This document shows positions 55,760 through 64,000 of a DNA stretch of 64,000 nucleotides, piece after piece. The stretch comes from Gammaproteobacteria bacterium (GTDB taxonomy: Bacteria; Pseudomonadota; Gammaproteobacteria; Pseudomonadales; JAUIET01). Made by a program: the position numbers and the translations under genes. The stretch is from assembly GCA_030429735.1 (NCBI GenBank), contig JAUIET010000003.1, forward strand, positions 372,001 through 436,000, given 5' to 3'. The notes beneath the pieces were generated by a model. It had not been told where the DNA came from and did not search any database. It saw only the letters and a list, made by a program, of their open reading frames with translations. Position 1 is the stretch's first letter, and each line of letters opens with the position of its first letter.

Positions 55760-56785
55760 TCATTGTTGTTTTTTCCAATGCTCCGGCGCCAAACCGGTGG
55801 CTTGTTTGAAGGCCCTGGAGAAAGCACTGGCATTCTGATAGCCCAGCAGATCAGATAGCTCAATCAGCGAAACAGTTGAGTCTCGAAGATACTGCTCAGC
55901 CATTTCCTGACGCGCCCCGGCCAGCAGCTGCCTGAAGGAAGTGTTGTGAGCTCTGAGTTCACGCTGCAACTGACGAGGATTCAGGTTGAGTAATTGCGCG
56001 ATGCTATTTAAGTTACAACGATTGGAACCGAGATTATCCTTGATGTGGTGTAACACTTTGGCAACCACGCTGTCCTCTTGCTGATAACCCTTCACCATTA
56101 TCTCAAGATGCGCGATCAGCATGGAATGCACGGTTTCATCCGCAGTAGGAACCGGTGTCTTTAAACACGTTTCAGGAAATATGATGCAATCTGATTCCTG
56201 GTTAAACAACACGGGCACATTAAAATACTGCTCATAGAGTTTCTTATTTTTTTGCGCGGAGTGCGAAAAGCAAATCTGGCTTATGGGCAGTTCATGCCCA
56301 CATACACTGTTGAGCGCCTTAAAGACCAACGTAATCGACAGAATCTGCATCTGCAGCATGGGTGTGTTACAAAGGACCCGACCGCGACGCAAGAGTTTGA
56401 CATAGCCGCTCTCGCGGATCATTTCCCAGTGAGAATATTCACTGTTCAGCAGCGAGAAACGCAGAGCGTCCTGAATGGCCTGCTCTAGATTAGCGGAGAA
56501 CCTAAGCAACTTACCCAGCACGGCGAAACGAAGTGGCGGTTGGTGTTTCGCCACCAGAAAACCGAAATGCTGGCACTCAAACCGCTCAGCGGCATCATTA
56601 AGAAAGGCGAGCGCCTGATGCAGCGGCATGTAACCGGACGGAGATACTAACTGCACAGGCGATATTCCGGTCAGCTTGAGCGTTTCGGAGATATCCACAC
56701 CAAGCTCCTGCGCGGCTTGCAAGCTACCAAGAATAAGTTCGCTGCTGACCAGAAGCGGTTTTTTTTCGTCGTAGCCAGTTTTCAT
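55760..56785 (-). CDS. AraC-family transcriptional regulator with an AraC-binding-type sensor domain
   Basis: A 341-residue cytoplasmic protein. The N-terminal part (about 1-230, SELILGSLQAAQELGVDISETLKL, CQHFGFLVAKHQ) is the arabinose-binding-like domain 2 used in OruR/VirF-like activators. The C-terminal HTH pair begins at CNLNSIAQLLNLNPRQLQRELRAHNTSFRQLL and includes SLIELSDLLGYQNASAFSRAFKQATGLAPEHW, the AraC signature. It lies upstream of the amidohydrolase/DUF885/receptor genes on the same strand and probably regulates them. An imperfect inverted repeat lies just upstream of its start. Confidence 0.9.
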   Translation of the reverse strand: MKTGYDEKKPLLVSSELILGSLQAAQELGVDISETLKLTGISPVQLVSPSGYMPLHQALAFLNDAAERFECQHFGFLVAKHQPPLRFAVLGKLLRFSANLEQAIQDALRFSLLNSEYSHWEMIRESGYVKLLRRGRVLCNTPMLQMQILSITLVFKALNSVCGHELPISQICFSHSAQKNKKLYEQYFNVPVLFNQESDCIIFPETCLKTPVPTADETVHSMLIAHLEIMVKGYQQEDSVVAKVLHHIKDNLGSNRCNLNSIAQLLNLNPRQLQRELRAHNTSFRQLLAGARQEMAEQYLRDSTVSLIELSDLLGYQNASAFSRAFKQATGLAPEHWKKQQ

Positions 56786-56842
56786 CGCTTTGACTTCCCA
56801 GAGTGACCAGGCTCAACGAACCTGGTAACCTGACTATCTGCC

Positions 56843-56881
56843 GTTACGAATCTGGGCACTGATAACGCTGATTCTCGTAAC
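56843..56881. repeat. Inverted repeat upstream of the AraC gene
   Basis: GTTACGAATC (56843-56852) and GATTCTCGTAAC (56870-56881) match as an inverted repeat, apart from two extra bases in the right arm. It lies between the AraC gene and the lipoprotein gene, both on the minus strand. No T-run follows, so it may be an operator for the AraC regulator rather than a terminator. Confidence 0.4.
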
Positions 56882-56884
56882 AAA

Positions 56885-57637
56885 TCAGTTGGAAATCAAT
56901 ACCGTAGAATTAATATGGCTTTTATTCTCCAACGCAGACAACATGAAGTGCGCCACATCGGCCCGCGAAATATCCCCGGATGTGACGCCCGCCATATCTG
57001 AGACTACTCTGTAAGTTGCTGAGCTCGATTCGTCATTTAGAAACCCAGGGCGCACGATCGTCCACGTGGAATCACTGTCAACGATAAGCTGCTCGGCAAT
57101 GTCCTTATCTCTGTAGATAGTATCGAGAAGTAAAGGTTGCAGAATCTTGTCGTAGAAAAAGCCGCCATGGCCACGACTGTCGCCTGCTCCAATCCCCGTT
57201 ACAGTGATCAATCGCTTCACTTTATGATCACGCATTGAGTTCAGCAGATTTGCCGTGCCTTTGGAAAACACAGTGACTGGCTTGCGCGTTGGAGCTGCAC
57301 CAATCGAAACGATCACAGCGTCTTTCCCCGATACGGCCTGATCGACGGATCCTGGGTCCAGGATGTCACCTTTGAACGTCGAAAGCCTTTCATGTGACAG
57401 CTCCATTCTCTCGGGACGGCGGGCCATCGCGGTGACGGAGTGTCCGCGTGACAGTGCTAACTTAACCGTTTCCAATCCAATCCCTTTACTGCCACCTACC
57501 ACTAAAACATTCAACACAGCAGGTGGCGTGGGTAGAAGCGTTGGCGCAGCTGTGCCGGTTTGGGATAAATCACTGCCACCACTGCAGGCAGACAAAACGA
57601 ATACGCCTATCGTGAACAGCAGAACGTTCAAGTTCAT
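56885..57637 (-). CDS. Lipoprotein-anchored NAD(P)-binding protein of the atypical SDR type
   Basis: A 250-residue protein. The lipoprotein signal is MNLNVLLFTIGVFVLSAC with Cys18. The mature part has a Rossmann fold: VLNVLVVGGSKGIGLETVKLALSRGHSVTAMARRPERM, then FKGDILDPGSVDQAV and ITVTGIGAGDSRGHGG. The fold is like the NmrA/YwnB-type NAD(P)H-binding reductases, normally cytoplasmic. Export as a lipoprotein would place the cofactor site where NAD(P) is scarce. It overlaps the TesB gene by 4 nt (ATGA), so both are made together. A structural or regulatory role is possible. Confidence 0.8.
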   Translation of the reverse strand: MNLNVLLFTIGVFVLSACSGGSDLSQTGTAAPTLLPTPPAVLNVLVVGGSKGIGLETVKLALSRGHSVTAMARRPERMELSHERLSTFKGDILDPGSVDQAVSGKDAVIVSIGAAPTRKPVTVFSKGTANLLNSMRDHKVKRLITVTGIGAGDSRGHGGFFYDKILQPLLLDTIYRDKDIAEQLIVDSDSTWTIVRPGFLNDESSSATYRVVSDMAGVTSGDISRADVAHFMLSALENKSHINSTVLISN

Positions 57638-58491
57638 GTTGTCTTCTTCCTCAACATTGATTCTTGCGCAACCGAGGCCACCAATCGGCCGCTCTGTGTA
57701 TAAAAGCTACCACGGCTAAAACCACGCGCGCCAAACGCGGAAGGGCTATCTTGATGATACAGCAACCACTCATCGGCACGGAATGGCTGATGAAACCAGA
57801 TAGCGTGGTCAAGGCTGGCCATAGACAGTTCGCTGCTGCGCCCAGTTGCCGGATGCGCCAGCAGTGCCGCGCCAAGCAGCGTGTGGTCTGAAATATAAGC
57901 AAGAACAGTCTGATGCAAAATTGGCTGTTCCCCTATGGTGTCAACCAGGCGAAACCAGTAGTTTTGTACTGGCTCTTGCGGTTGGGGGTTCAGGAAATCC
58001 CGCCGTTTGACCGGGCGGCGAAAAAACGCCTGCCCTGAAGGTTTTTCAAAACGATCCGGATACTGTTCTGACATTCTGTTCCAATAATCAAAATCGTCCT
58101 CCAATTTTTCCGGGCCAGGCACGTCTGGCATAGGAAACTGGTGTTCAAAACCCTTTTCTTCAATATGGAACGAGACCGACGTGCTGAAGATAGCGATGCC
58201 TTCCTGCTTGGCCACCACCCGCCGAGTGGTGTAGCTGCGGCCATCACGAATTGGGTCTACTTCGTAAACAATCTGTTTCTTCGGGTTACCGGGACGCAGG
58301 AAATAGGCGTGCATGGAATGTGGCATGCGGCCGCTGTCATCAACCGTTCGAATGGCCGCATTAAGAGACTGCGCCAAAACCTGACCGCCAAATACGCGCG
58401 GCGGAAACCTGGGGCTGCGACCAGTAAACAGGTATTTGTCGACCCGGTCTACTTTTAGCAGGGCCAATAGCTTTTCAAGATGTGTTGCCAA
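57634..58491 (-). CDS. tesB: Acyl-CoA thioesterase II
   Basis: A 285-residue cytoplasmic enzyme with the double hot-dog fold. FGGQVLAQSLNAAIRTVDD and HSMHAYFLRPGNPKKQIVYEVDPIRDGRSYTTRRVVAKQ form the first half. ISDHTLLGAAL, ASLDHAIWFHQPFRADEWLLY and GRLVASVAQESM in the second half supply the Asp/Thr/Gln catalytic triad region. It hydrolyses medium- and long-chain acyl-CoA. It precedes the lipoprotein gene by a 4-nt overlap and follows the molybdopterin gene by 48 nt, so the three may form one operon. Confidence 0.93.
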   Translation of the reverse strand: MATHLEKLLALLKVDRVDKYLFTGRSPRFPPRVFGGQVLAQSLNAAIRTVDDSGRMPHSMHAYFLRPGNPKKQIVYEVDPIRDGRSYTTRRVVAKQEGIAIFSTSVSFHIEEKGFEHQFPMPDVPGPEKLEDDFDYWNRMSEQYPDRFEKPSGQAFFRRPVKRRDFLNPQPQEPVQNYWFRLVDTIGEQPILHQTVLAYISDHTLLGAALLAHPATGRSSELSMASLDHAIWFHQPFRADEWLLYHQDSPSAFGARGFSRGSFYTQSGRLVASVAQESMLRKKTT

Positions 58492-58539
58492 CAGCTAGCG
58501 TCCTTTGGAAACTGCGAAGTTGCGAATTGTATCTCAGAG

Positions 58540-60738
58540 CTAAGAGGCTGGGTGAATTGCCACCGGGATATTTCCCATTCGAGGCATACCCGTGATGGGA
58601 TCATAGTCTACTTCGGTACTGAGCAGCTTGCCTACATTACTGCCCTGTTCAAGATAGCGATCGTCTTCATCAACTAAACCGCCAAAGGCATGCGACAACG
58701 CAACCAAACCACGGCGCAAGCTGTTATCGGCCTCGACAATGGCCGGAATGCTTCCGTGTAAACTACTGATGCGAACACTGTCACCGTTTTGCACACCTAA
58801 GGCCGCAAGATCCTCCGGATGCATCCATGCCGGGTTCCAGCGCCGCCCACCTGAGAGTTTTTTAATCGAGCGCCCAGCGGAGTTCATAAAATTATTATGC
58901 CGCCGCGGTATATACCGGAACGGAAACGTCGAGTCATTCCAACTTTGCCGAAAATCTTCGGCAAATACCTCGGCCAGCTGCGCCAGCATGGTATCGTTTG
59001 CGCAATCCAGGCGCGCTTCACAGTCTGGCTCTTTGTCGGCAACCCGTACTTCCACATCCCATATTTTTCCATGCGGGTATCGCTTCACTTCTTCCAGAGG
59101 AATACGCGAGCTCGCACAGATTTGAGCATAGATATCGGCCGTGCTTGGCTTCTTGTCCAGCGGTAACGGCATCACCACCATGTCCGCCTCCTTGTACTTG
59201 GCAAAGCCAAACACAGCGGCAAAAAACAACTCTTTGTTGAGATGCTTTGCCATGTCATAGAAAAACGACCATTCTTCGACAAGATCAGACCCGTGCGGTG
59301 GGTCGGCGACAATGTCCGAGTATTGACCGTATGCATCCTGAAAACCAATACCGCTACCAAAGTATTTGATATTCTCGCCGCTCTGACTCATGCCTGGTGT
59401 TTCCAGCGTTTGCTTACAAGCAATCACATAGTCAGCAAGTCTGGCGGTACTGCTCATCTCCACGTCGAAGCACACCAGTAAATCCAGCGCTTCCATTGCA
59501 GCCTGAGTTTTGGCCTGATCTGGCCAGGCCGCCATCGGGTTTCCGCCAATGCAGATCAGGGCTTTCACCTGGCCTTCACCTTCCAACAAGATCTCATCGG
59601 CCAGGGCGGCGGTAGGCATGCCGGCGGCCGTGTCTGTCAAACCGCGCACACGCATCTTCTCACCGTAGCCCCAACCTTTAAACGGCGCCAGGGCCTGTGC
59701 ATGCGGCACGTAGCTTGGCAACATCGCATTCGGACGCGTCGCTTTCTGCCCTTCACGCACGTAAGCGCCACAAATGGTGTTCAGGCACATCAATAGATAT
59801 TCTTTCAAATTGCAGTACATCGAGAAGCTGGGTCCGGTACCGCTATTGGCATGCTTTATAGCTGCGCTTGCAAACATGCGAGCAGCGCGCACAATGTCTT
59901 GCTCAGGTACGTCCGTGCGCTCAGCAACATACCCTGGTGTAAATGCTTTTACTTCTTTGGCCAGTTGGTCAAAGCCGCTCACGTTTTCACGCACGAACTC
60001 CTTATCATAAAGTTGCTCTTGAATAATGATATTCAGCATTCCGGCCAATAAAACGTGGTCTTCACCGGGTCTTAGCTGAAGATGAACCGCCGCCTTGCGC
60101 GCCACATCCGATACCCTGGGATCCACTACAATTAACTGTAAGCCGCGCGCCTGCGCTTCTTTAAGTTTCTGCGCGGGGTTCTGTCCGGGAATGCCGGCCG
60201 ACTTGGAGATGATTGGATTACTACCCAACAACAGCCAGGCATCGGCGTCGTCGAAATTCGGCTCACCACCCAGCCACTTTCCATGCACAGCCATCGCGAT
60301 TTGTTTTCCCGGTTGATCTATGGTGTTAGACGTAAAGAACATACTGGAGCCAAGAGCACGAAGGAAGGCATTGCCCACTGAAGCTCCGGCCGGATAGGCT
60401 ACGTTAGGTGTACCTACATACACGGCCACTGAGCGTGGACCATGTTCTTCCACGAGAGACTGCAATTGATCAGCAATTTCGATGGCCGCCTCGCTACTGG
60501 CCACCGTTTTGAACTCACCAGGTGGGTTGCGCTTGAGGCTTGTTAATAGCCGACCTTCATGGTTATGCAGCTCAGGCAATGCTCGACCCTTGGGACAGCT
60601 ATAGCCTTTGAATAACGGATTGTCCGGATCTCCCGTGACTTTAGTAACTTTGCGCCGGCCCGCATCGTCTTCCACATGGGCAAGCACGCCACAATGGGCA
60701 ATACACAGCCTGCAAACAGTAGGTACCACGTCAGTCAT
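58540..60738 (-). CDS. Molybdopterin-dependent oxidoreductase (single-subunit type)
   Basis: A 732-residue protein. The N-terminal [4Fe-4S] motif is C-x2-C-x3-C (CRLCIAHC) with a fourth Cys in GYSCPKG. The bis-MGD enzyme segments are WLLLGSNPIISKSAGIPG, IVVDPRVSDVARKAAVHLQLRPGEDH and PGMSQSGENIKYFGSG, and a C-terminal molydopterin-binding domain holds HPEDLAALGVQNGDSVRISS. No Tat or Sec signal is present, so it is cytoplasmic, and neither iron-sulfur nor membrane subunits lie nearby. The usual Mo-ligand Cys is not obvious near TSNTIDQPGK, where an Asp may serve. The substrate is unknown; adjacency to TesB hints at acyl or thiol metabolism. Confidence 0.88.
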   Translation of the reverse strand: MTDVVPTVCRLCIAHCGVLAHVEDDAGRRKVTKVTGDPDNPLFKGYSCPKGRALPELHNHEGRLLTSLKRNPPGEFKTVASSEAAIEIADQLQSLVEEHGPRSVAVYVGTPNVAYPAGASVGNAFLRALGSSMFFTSNTIDQPGKQIAMAVHGKWLGGEPNFDDADAWLLLGSNPIISKSAGIPGQNPAQKLKEAQARGLQLIVVDPRVSDVARKAAVHLQLRPGEDHVLLAGMLNIIIQEQLYDKEFVRENVSGFDQLAKEVKAFTPGYVAERTDVPEQDIVRAARMFASAAIKHANSGTGPSFSMYCNLKEYLLMCLNTICGAYVREGQKATRPNAMLPSYVPHAQALAPFKGWGYGEKMRVRGLTDTAAGMPTAALADEILLEGEGQVKALICIGGNPMAAWPDQAKTQAAMEALDLLVCFDVEMSSTARLADYVIACKQTLETPGMSQSGENIKYFGSGIGFQDAYGQYSDIVADPPHGSDLVEEWSFFYDMAKHLNKELFFAAVFGFAKYKEADMVVMPLPLDKKPSTADIYAQICASSRIPLEEVKRYPHGKIWDVEVRVADKEPDCEARLDCANDTMLAQLAEVFAEDFRQSWNDSTFPFRYIPRRHNNFMNSAGRSIKKLSGGRRWNPAWMHPEDLAALGVQNGDSVRISSLHGSIPAIVEADNSLRRGLVALSHAFGGLVDEDDRYLEQGSNVGKLLSTEVDYDPITGMPRMGNIPVAIHPAS

Positions 60739-60864
60739 TATTGCCTCCTAGTCGGCAGATCAGGTTTCAGGTGAGGCGGCCCTTTAAATCAGGGTGTTGC
60801 TCAGTGGTTTCTGCTGGCCACCGCTTTGAGTTATATTGTTTGCGTCAATTATTGGAGATACCCA

Positions 60865-62610
60865 TTGCGCTGTCTATTGCTGTTTTGTTTAGTTAGCCTG
60901 ATGCCGACTGCCTGGGCGGACGCAAATAAAGCATTACTGCAACTCGCCGACGAGTATTGGGCCAATCAGCTGCGGGAAGATCCGTTGCGTGCTACCTTCA
61001 GTGGCGTCAATGATTACAACGCACTATTACCAGCTGTAAGTCCCGCTGATCAACAACGCCGCCACCAGATTGCACAGAATTTTCAACAACAACTGTTCGC
61101 TATTGATGCGAGCGAGTTGACTGATAGCAATAAGGTAAACCGTGATTTATTGGCGTTTATCCTCAAGCATGATTTGGAGCTGTCTCAATTCAAGGGCTGG
61201 CGAATGCCCATTCTTGCCGACGATGGTTTTCACAGCACTATCGCCTATGTGGTTGATAGAACTCCGTTTGGCAACACGCAGGACTACGAAAACTACCTTA
61301 AACGCTTGCAGGCTCTACCCGCTTATTTTGCGCAAAATGTCGCCAATATGCGCCTTGGCCTCAAGGAAGGTTTCACCCAGCCAAAGCAAATTCTTGGCCA
61401 TATTTTACCGTCGTTTAAGGCACTTCTCGTTAGCGATGTCGAAACCCACCCCTTGTTTCAACCCTTCTTGAATATGCACGATAAGGTTTCTGCAAAAAAT
61501 CAGAAGCACTTGCGCGCTCAGGCATTGGCATTGTTCAGGAATGAGCTGGGCCCGATGTTTACAGAAACTGCAACGTTTTTTGAGCAGGAGTACATGCCAG
61601 GCGCCATTGATAAAGTGGGCGCACTATACCTGCCAGATGGCAAGAACTACTACGCCGCTCTGGTGCGTTACTACACCACCCTGGATGACGTAGCCCCCGA
61701 CTCCATTCACGCTCTCGGCCTGCAGGAAGTAGCCAGAATCAGAGCCGAGATGGACCTAATTATTGAGCAATCTGGTTTTGATGGTGAGTTTTCGGATTTT
61801 CTGGAATTTTTACGCACTGACCCGCAGTTTTATGCGCGCACTGCTGAAGAGCTTCTGGCAAAAGCCGCCTGGATAGCCAAAGATGCCGATGGCAAGCTAC
61901 CGGGTTTCTTTGGCAAACTACCAAGACAACCGTATTCCGTGGAGCCTGTTCCAGTAGAAATTGCACAAAACTACACGACAGGTCGATACGTTAGCGCACC
62001 AATAGATTCAAAAATAGGCGGCCAGTACTGGGTGAATACCTATGGTTTGGAAAGCCGCCCATTGTATCAACTGCCTGCACTGACCTTACACGAAGCCGTT
62101 CCCGGCCACCATTTACAAAGCGCTTTGTCTAAAGAGCTGAGCGATTTACCAGCATTTCGCCGAGAATTCTATCCGCACGCCTTCGGCGAGGGCTGGGGTT
62201 TGTACGCCGAAAAGCTGGGAGTGGAAATGGGTGTGTACAACACGCCCTATGAACATTTTGGCCGGCTGTCCTATGAAATGTGGCGCGCATGCCGCTTGGT
62301 CATTGATACCGGCATTCATGCAAAAGGCTGGAGCCGCACACAGGCGATGGATTACCTCGCCTCGAACACCGCTCTTTCCCGGCACAATGTTCAAACCGAA
62401 GTGGACCGGTACATTTCCTGGCCGGGCCAGGCGCTTGCATACAAGATGGGAGAATTGACCTTGTTGGAACTGCGCACACAGGCGAAAAAAGAACTGGGGG
62501 ATCGCTTTGATGTTCGTGATTTTCATGACGCCGTCTTGGCTCAGGGCGGATTACCCTTGCAGCTGCTCAGAGAACAAATTGAGCGGTATGTGGCCAGCCA
62601 ACATAGATAG
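60865..62610 (+). CDS. DUF885 family secreted protein, full-length type
   Basis: A 581-residue protein. I chose a TTG at 60865 because GGAG (60854-60857) is 7 nt upstream and the protein then starts with a signal peptide (MRCLLLFCLVSLMPTAWA); a TTG at 60826 gives 13 more residues without one. The family motifs are LTLHEAVPGHHLQSAL and YPHAFGEGWGLYAEKLG, both with the metal ligands of predicted zinc peptidases. Length fits the family (about 580-600). It is the second DUF885 gene in this window, diverged from the shorter one at 52.6-54.0 kb. It is divergently transcribed from the molybdopterin gene. Confidence 0.88.
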   Translation: MRCLLLFCLVSLMPTAWADANKALLQLADEYWANQLREDPLRATFSGVNDYNALLPAVSPADQQRRHQIAQNFQQQLFAIDASELTDSNKVNRDLLAFILKHDLELSQFKGWRMPILADDGFHSTIAYVVDRTPFGNTQDYENYLKRLQALPAYFAQNVANMRLGLKEGFTQPKQILGHILPSFKALLVSDVETHPLFQPFLNMHDKVSAKNQKHLRAQALALFRNELGPMFTETATFFEQEYMPGAIDKVGALYLPDGKNYYAALVRYYTTLDDVAPDSIHALGLQEVARIRAEMDLIIEQSGFDGEFSDFLEFLRTDPQFYARTAEELLAKAAWIAKDADGKLPGFFGKLPRQPYSVEPVPVEIAQNYTTGRYVSAPIDSKIGGQYWVNTYGLESRPLYQLPALTLHEAVPGHHLQSALSKELSDLPAFRREFYPHAFGEGWGLYAEKLGVEMGVYNTPYEHFGRLSYEMWRACRLVIDTGIHAKGWSRTQAMDYLASNTALSRHNVQTEVDRYISWPGQALAYKMGELTLLELRTQAKKELGDRFDVRDFHDAVLAQGGLPLQLLREQIERYVASQHR

Positions 62611-62652
62611 GACGATGTTACGTCATTGCTCGAACAGCAGAGGCGGTAACTG

Positions 62653-63198
62653 ATGTTCGATCGCGCGGAAATTACTGCAACCAAACGATGGATCGAAACG
62701 GTAGTGATTGATCTGAATCTCTGCCCATTCGCAAAGCGTGAGTTCCTTAACGATCGAGTACGGTACAAGGTATCACAGGCCACTGAGCCAGAGCAGTTGC
62801 TATTGCAACTGCTTGAAGAATTGCAGACCCTCACTCACCGCCAGGATATCGAAACCAGTTTCCTGATTCATCCACACGTTCTGCTCGATTTTTACGACTA
62901 TAATGATTTCTTGTTTTCTGCGAACGCCTTAGTGTTGGAACAGCATTTTGAAGGTGTGTATCAACTCGCAAGCTTCCACCCGAACTATCAGTTTTCTGAG
63001 ACCGAGCAGAACGATGCATCCAACTACACGAATCGATCGCCTTACCCAATGTTGCATATTCTTCGTGAAGAAAGCCTGACCAAAGCGATTGACGCGCATC
63101 CGGATGTGAACGCAATACCCGAGCGCAACGTATCATTGCTTAATCAGATTGGCAGCAGCAAACTTCGGGCCTTGCTTTTCTCCTGCTTCCAGCAGTAG
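62653..63198 (+). CDS. DUF1415 family protein
   Basis: A 181-residue cytoplasmic protein. TKRWIETVVIDLNLCPFAKREF at the N-terminus and YQLASFHPNYQFSETEQNDASNYTNRSPYPMLHILREESLTKAI are the conserved blocks of DUF1415 (PF07209). The motif NLCPFA with F-HP-Y and NRSPYP suggests a metal or thiol site, but the function is not established. It starts 42 nt after the DUF885 gene in the same direction and may share its transcript. Confidence 0.85.
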   Translation: MFDRAEITATKRWIETVVIDLNLCPFAKREFLNDRVRYKVSQATEPEQLLLQLLEELQTLTHRQDIETSFLIHPHVLLDFYDYNDFLFSANALVLEQHFEGVYQLASFHPNYQFSETEQNDASNYTNRSPYPMLHILREESLTKAIDAHPDVNAIPERNVSLLNQIGSSKLRALLFSCFQQ

Positions 63199-63341
63199 CC
63201 GACACGTACGCAGATTTGCCTTGCATATGTGCAACCAACCCTGAGCGCGATGAAAGAACTGTAAGCGCCAATCGCTTGCAATGCGTAAAAAAGGAGGTAC
63301 GCTGCCGGTCTTAACTTTATCGGTATTCTTGAGAGTGCAAG

Positions 63342-64000
63342 ATGGACAACGTGAACAACATGAACAAAGGGTTTTTGGCTGCCGCTGTGAGTATCGCGAT
63401 CGCGTCTCCGCCTGTTTTGGCTCAACAACTAGAAGAGGTGATTGTTACCGCGCAAAAGCGGGAGCAATCGCTTCAGGACACGCCTATTGCCATTACTGCG
63501 TTTGGCAAGAACGATATCGACGCCCGCGGAATATCGAGCGTAAAAGACCTCTCGCTGTTTGCACCGAATGTGCAAATTGCGGAATCGCCTGGCGGTTCTA
63601 CCGGCGCAACTATCGCCATTCGTGGTTCTGCCACAATAAATCCGGCCATCACCTGGGAACCTACAGTAGGCATCTATCTCGATGGAGTATTTCTGGGCAA
63701 GAATCTCGGAGGTATTTTTGAAATCGCCGAGCTGGAACGTGTTGAAGTATTGCGCGGCCCGCAGGGCACCTTGTACGGCAAGAATACCGTCGGTGGCGCA
63801 ATCAACATGATTACTGCCAGACCGGCAGAAGAATTTGGCGGAGAAGTCAGTTTAACCGCGGGCAATGAAGGCTTAGTCAAAGCAAAGCTGCGAATCGACA
63901 CGGGCAGCCTGGGCCAGGTGGGCGAAGGCATGGGCGCATTCAGGGCTAGCCTGGCGTACTTGAAAGCCGACCGAGATGGTTTTTACGACAATGTTTATTC
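63342..64000 (+). CDS. TonB-dependent receptor, N-terminal part, continues beyond window
   Basis: 219 codons are visible. The signal peptide (FLAAAVSIAIASPPVLAQ) is followed by the TonB box EEVIVTAQKR. The plug domain follows: SLQDTPIAITAFGKNDIDARGISSVKDLSLFAPNVQI, IAIRGSAT, IYLDGVFLGK and VEVLRGPQGTLYGKNTVGGAINMIT. This is the LEEVIVTAQKR class, frequent in marine gammaproteobacteria and sphingomonads for steroids, aromatics or other complex substrates. A second ATG at codon 7 is an alternative start. The ligand is unknown. Confidence 0.9.
   Translation, partial: MDNVNNMNKGFLAAAVSIAIASPPVLAQQLEEVIVTAQKREQSLQDTPIAITAFGKNDIDARGISSVKDLSLFAPNVQIAESPGGSTGATIAIRGSATINPAITWEPTVGIYLDGVFLGKNLGGIFEIAELERVEVLRGPQGTLYGKNTVGGAINMITARPAEEFGGEVSLTAGNEGLVKAKLRIDTGSLGQVGEGMGAFRASLAYLKADRDGFYDNVY

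Overview
The window reads as chromosome from a free-living, probably marine, Gammaproteobacterium. The grounds are several TonB-dependent receptors, Sec and lipoprotein signals, a Liv-type ABC transporter, a bacterial phosphatidylcholine synthase, Bcr/CflA and ArsJ transporters, and a giant LEPR-type surface protein whose C-terminal membrane tail resembles those of marine gammaproteobacteria. The taxonomic call is inference. I saw no rRNA, tRNA, CRISPR array, insertion sequence or phage gene, and coding density is high.

Layout. 1-8.1 kb (minus strand): the 5' part of a thiolase-like gene, a small phospholipase-D-fold protein, and an operon livH-livM-livG-livF-acyl-CoA ligase-lipoprotein binding protein, which looks like import and CoA activation of a carboxylic acid. 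8.3-9.7 kb: a SnoaL-like protein and a class II aldolase-fold protein. 10.0-13.4 kb (plus): an ECF sigma factor, its zinc-finger anti-sigma factor, a secreted RPEGAP-repeat protein, a terminator, and a TPR plus outer-membrane barrel protein of Slam-like layout. 13.5-16.6 kb: a GST followed by the arsenate-resistance pair GAPDH-ArsJ. 16.7-20.6 kb: phosphatidylcholine synthase, YtoQ, FKBP and topoisomerase III.

20.6-34.9 kb (minus): one 14.2-kb gene for a giant secreted or surface protein. It has a LEPRILFSA motif, five SLREA/beta-helix modules, tandem NDAP repeats, an acidic linker and a hydrophobic tail. An in-frame TAA splits it into a 3346-residue part and a roughly 1400-residue part. 35.3-39.1 kb (plus): a tightly overlapping four-gene cluster (thermostable-haemolysin family protein, AMP ligase, TauD-like dioxygenase, SDR) that looks like an uncharacterised small-molecule pathway. 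Its ligase is also cut by an in-frame TAA, which removes the catalytic-lysine motif. 39.2-43.1 kb: a FecI/FecR/STN-TonB-receptor surface-signalling unit, followed by a decayed M20 peptidase remnant.

43.4-49.4 kb: a SRPBCC protein, an exported methyltransferase-like protein, a DHH phosphoesterase, a large secreted protein of uncertain function and a Bcr/CflA transporter. 49.4-56.8 kb (minus): a cyclophilin, a frameshifted TonB-dependent receptor, a DUF885 protein, an amidohydrolase lipoprotein and an AraC regulator, probably a nutrient-scavenging locus. 56.9-60.7 kb (minus): a lipoprotein with a Rossmann fold, TesB thioesterase and a molybdopterin oxidoreductase. 60.9-64.0 kb (plus): a second DUF885 protein, a DUF1415 protein and the 5' end of another TonB-dependent receptor.

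Three otherwise intact genes carry a single disabling lesion (two nonsense codons, one frameshift). Either these are recent pseudogenes or the consensus has local errors; read-level checking would decide.
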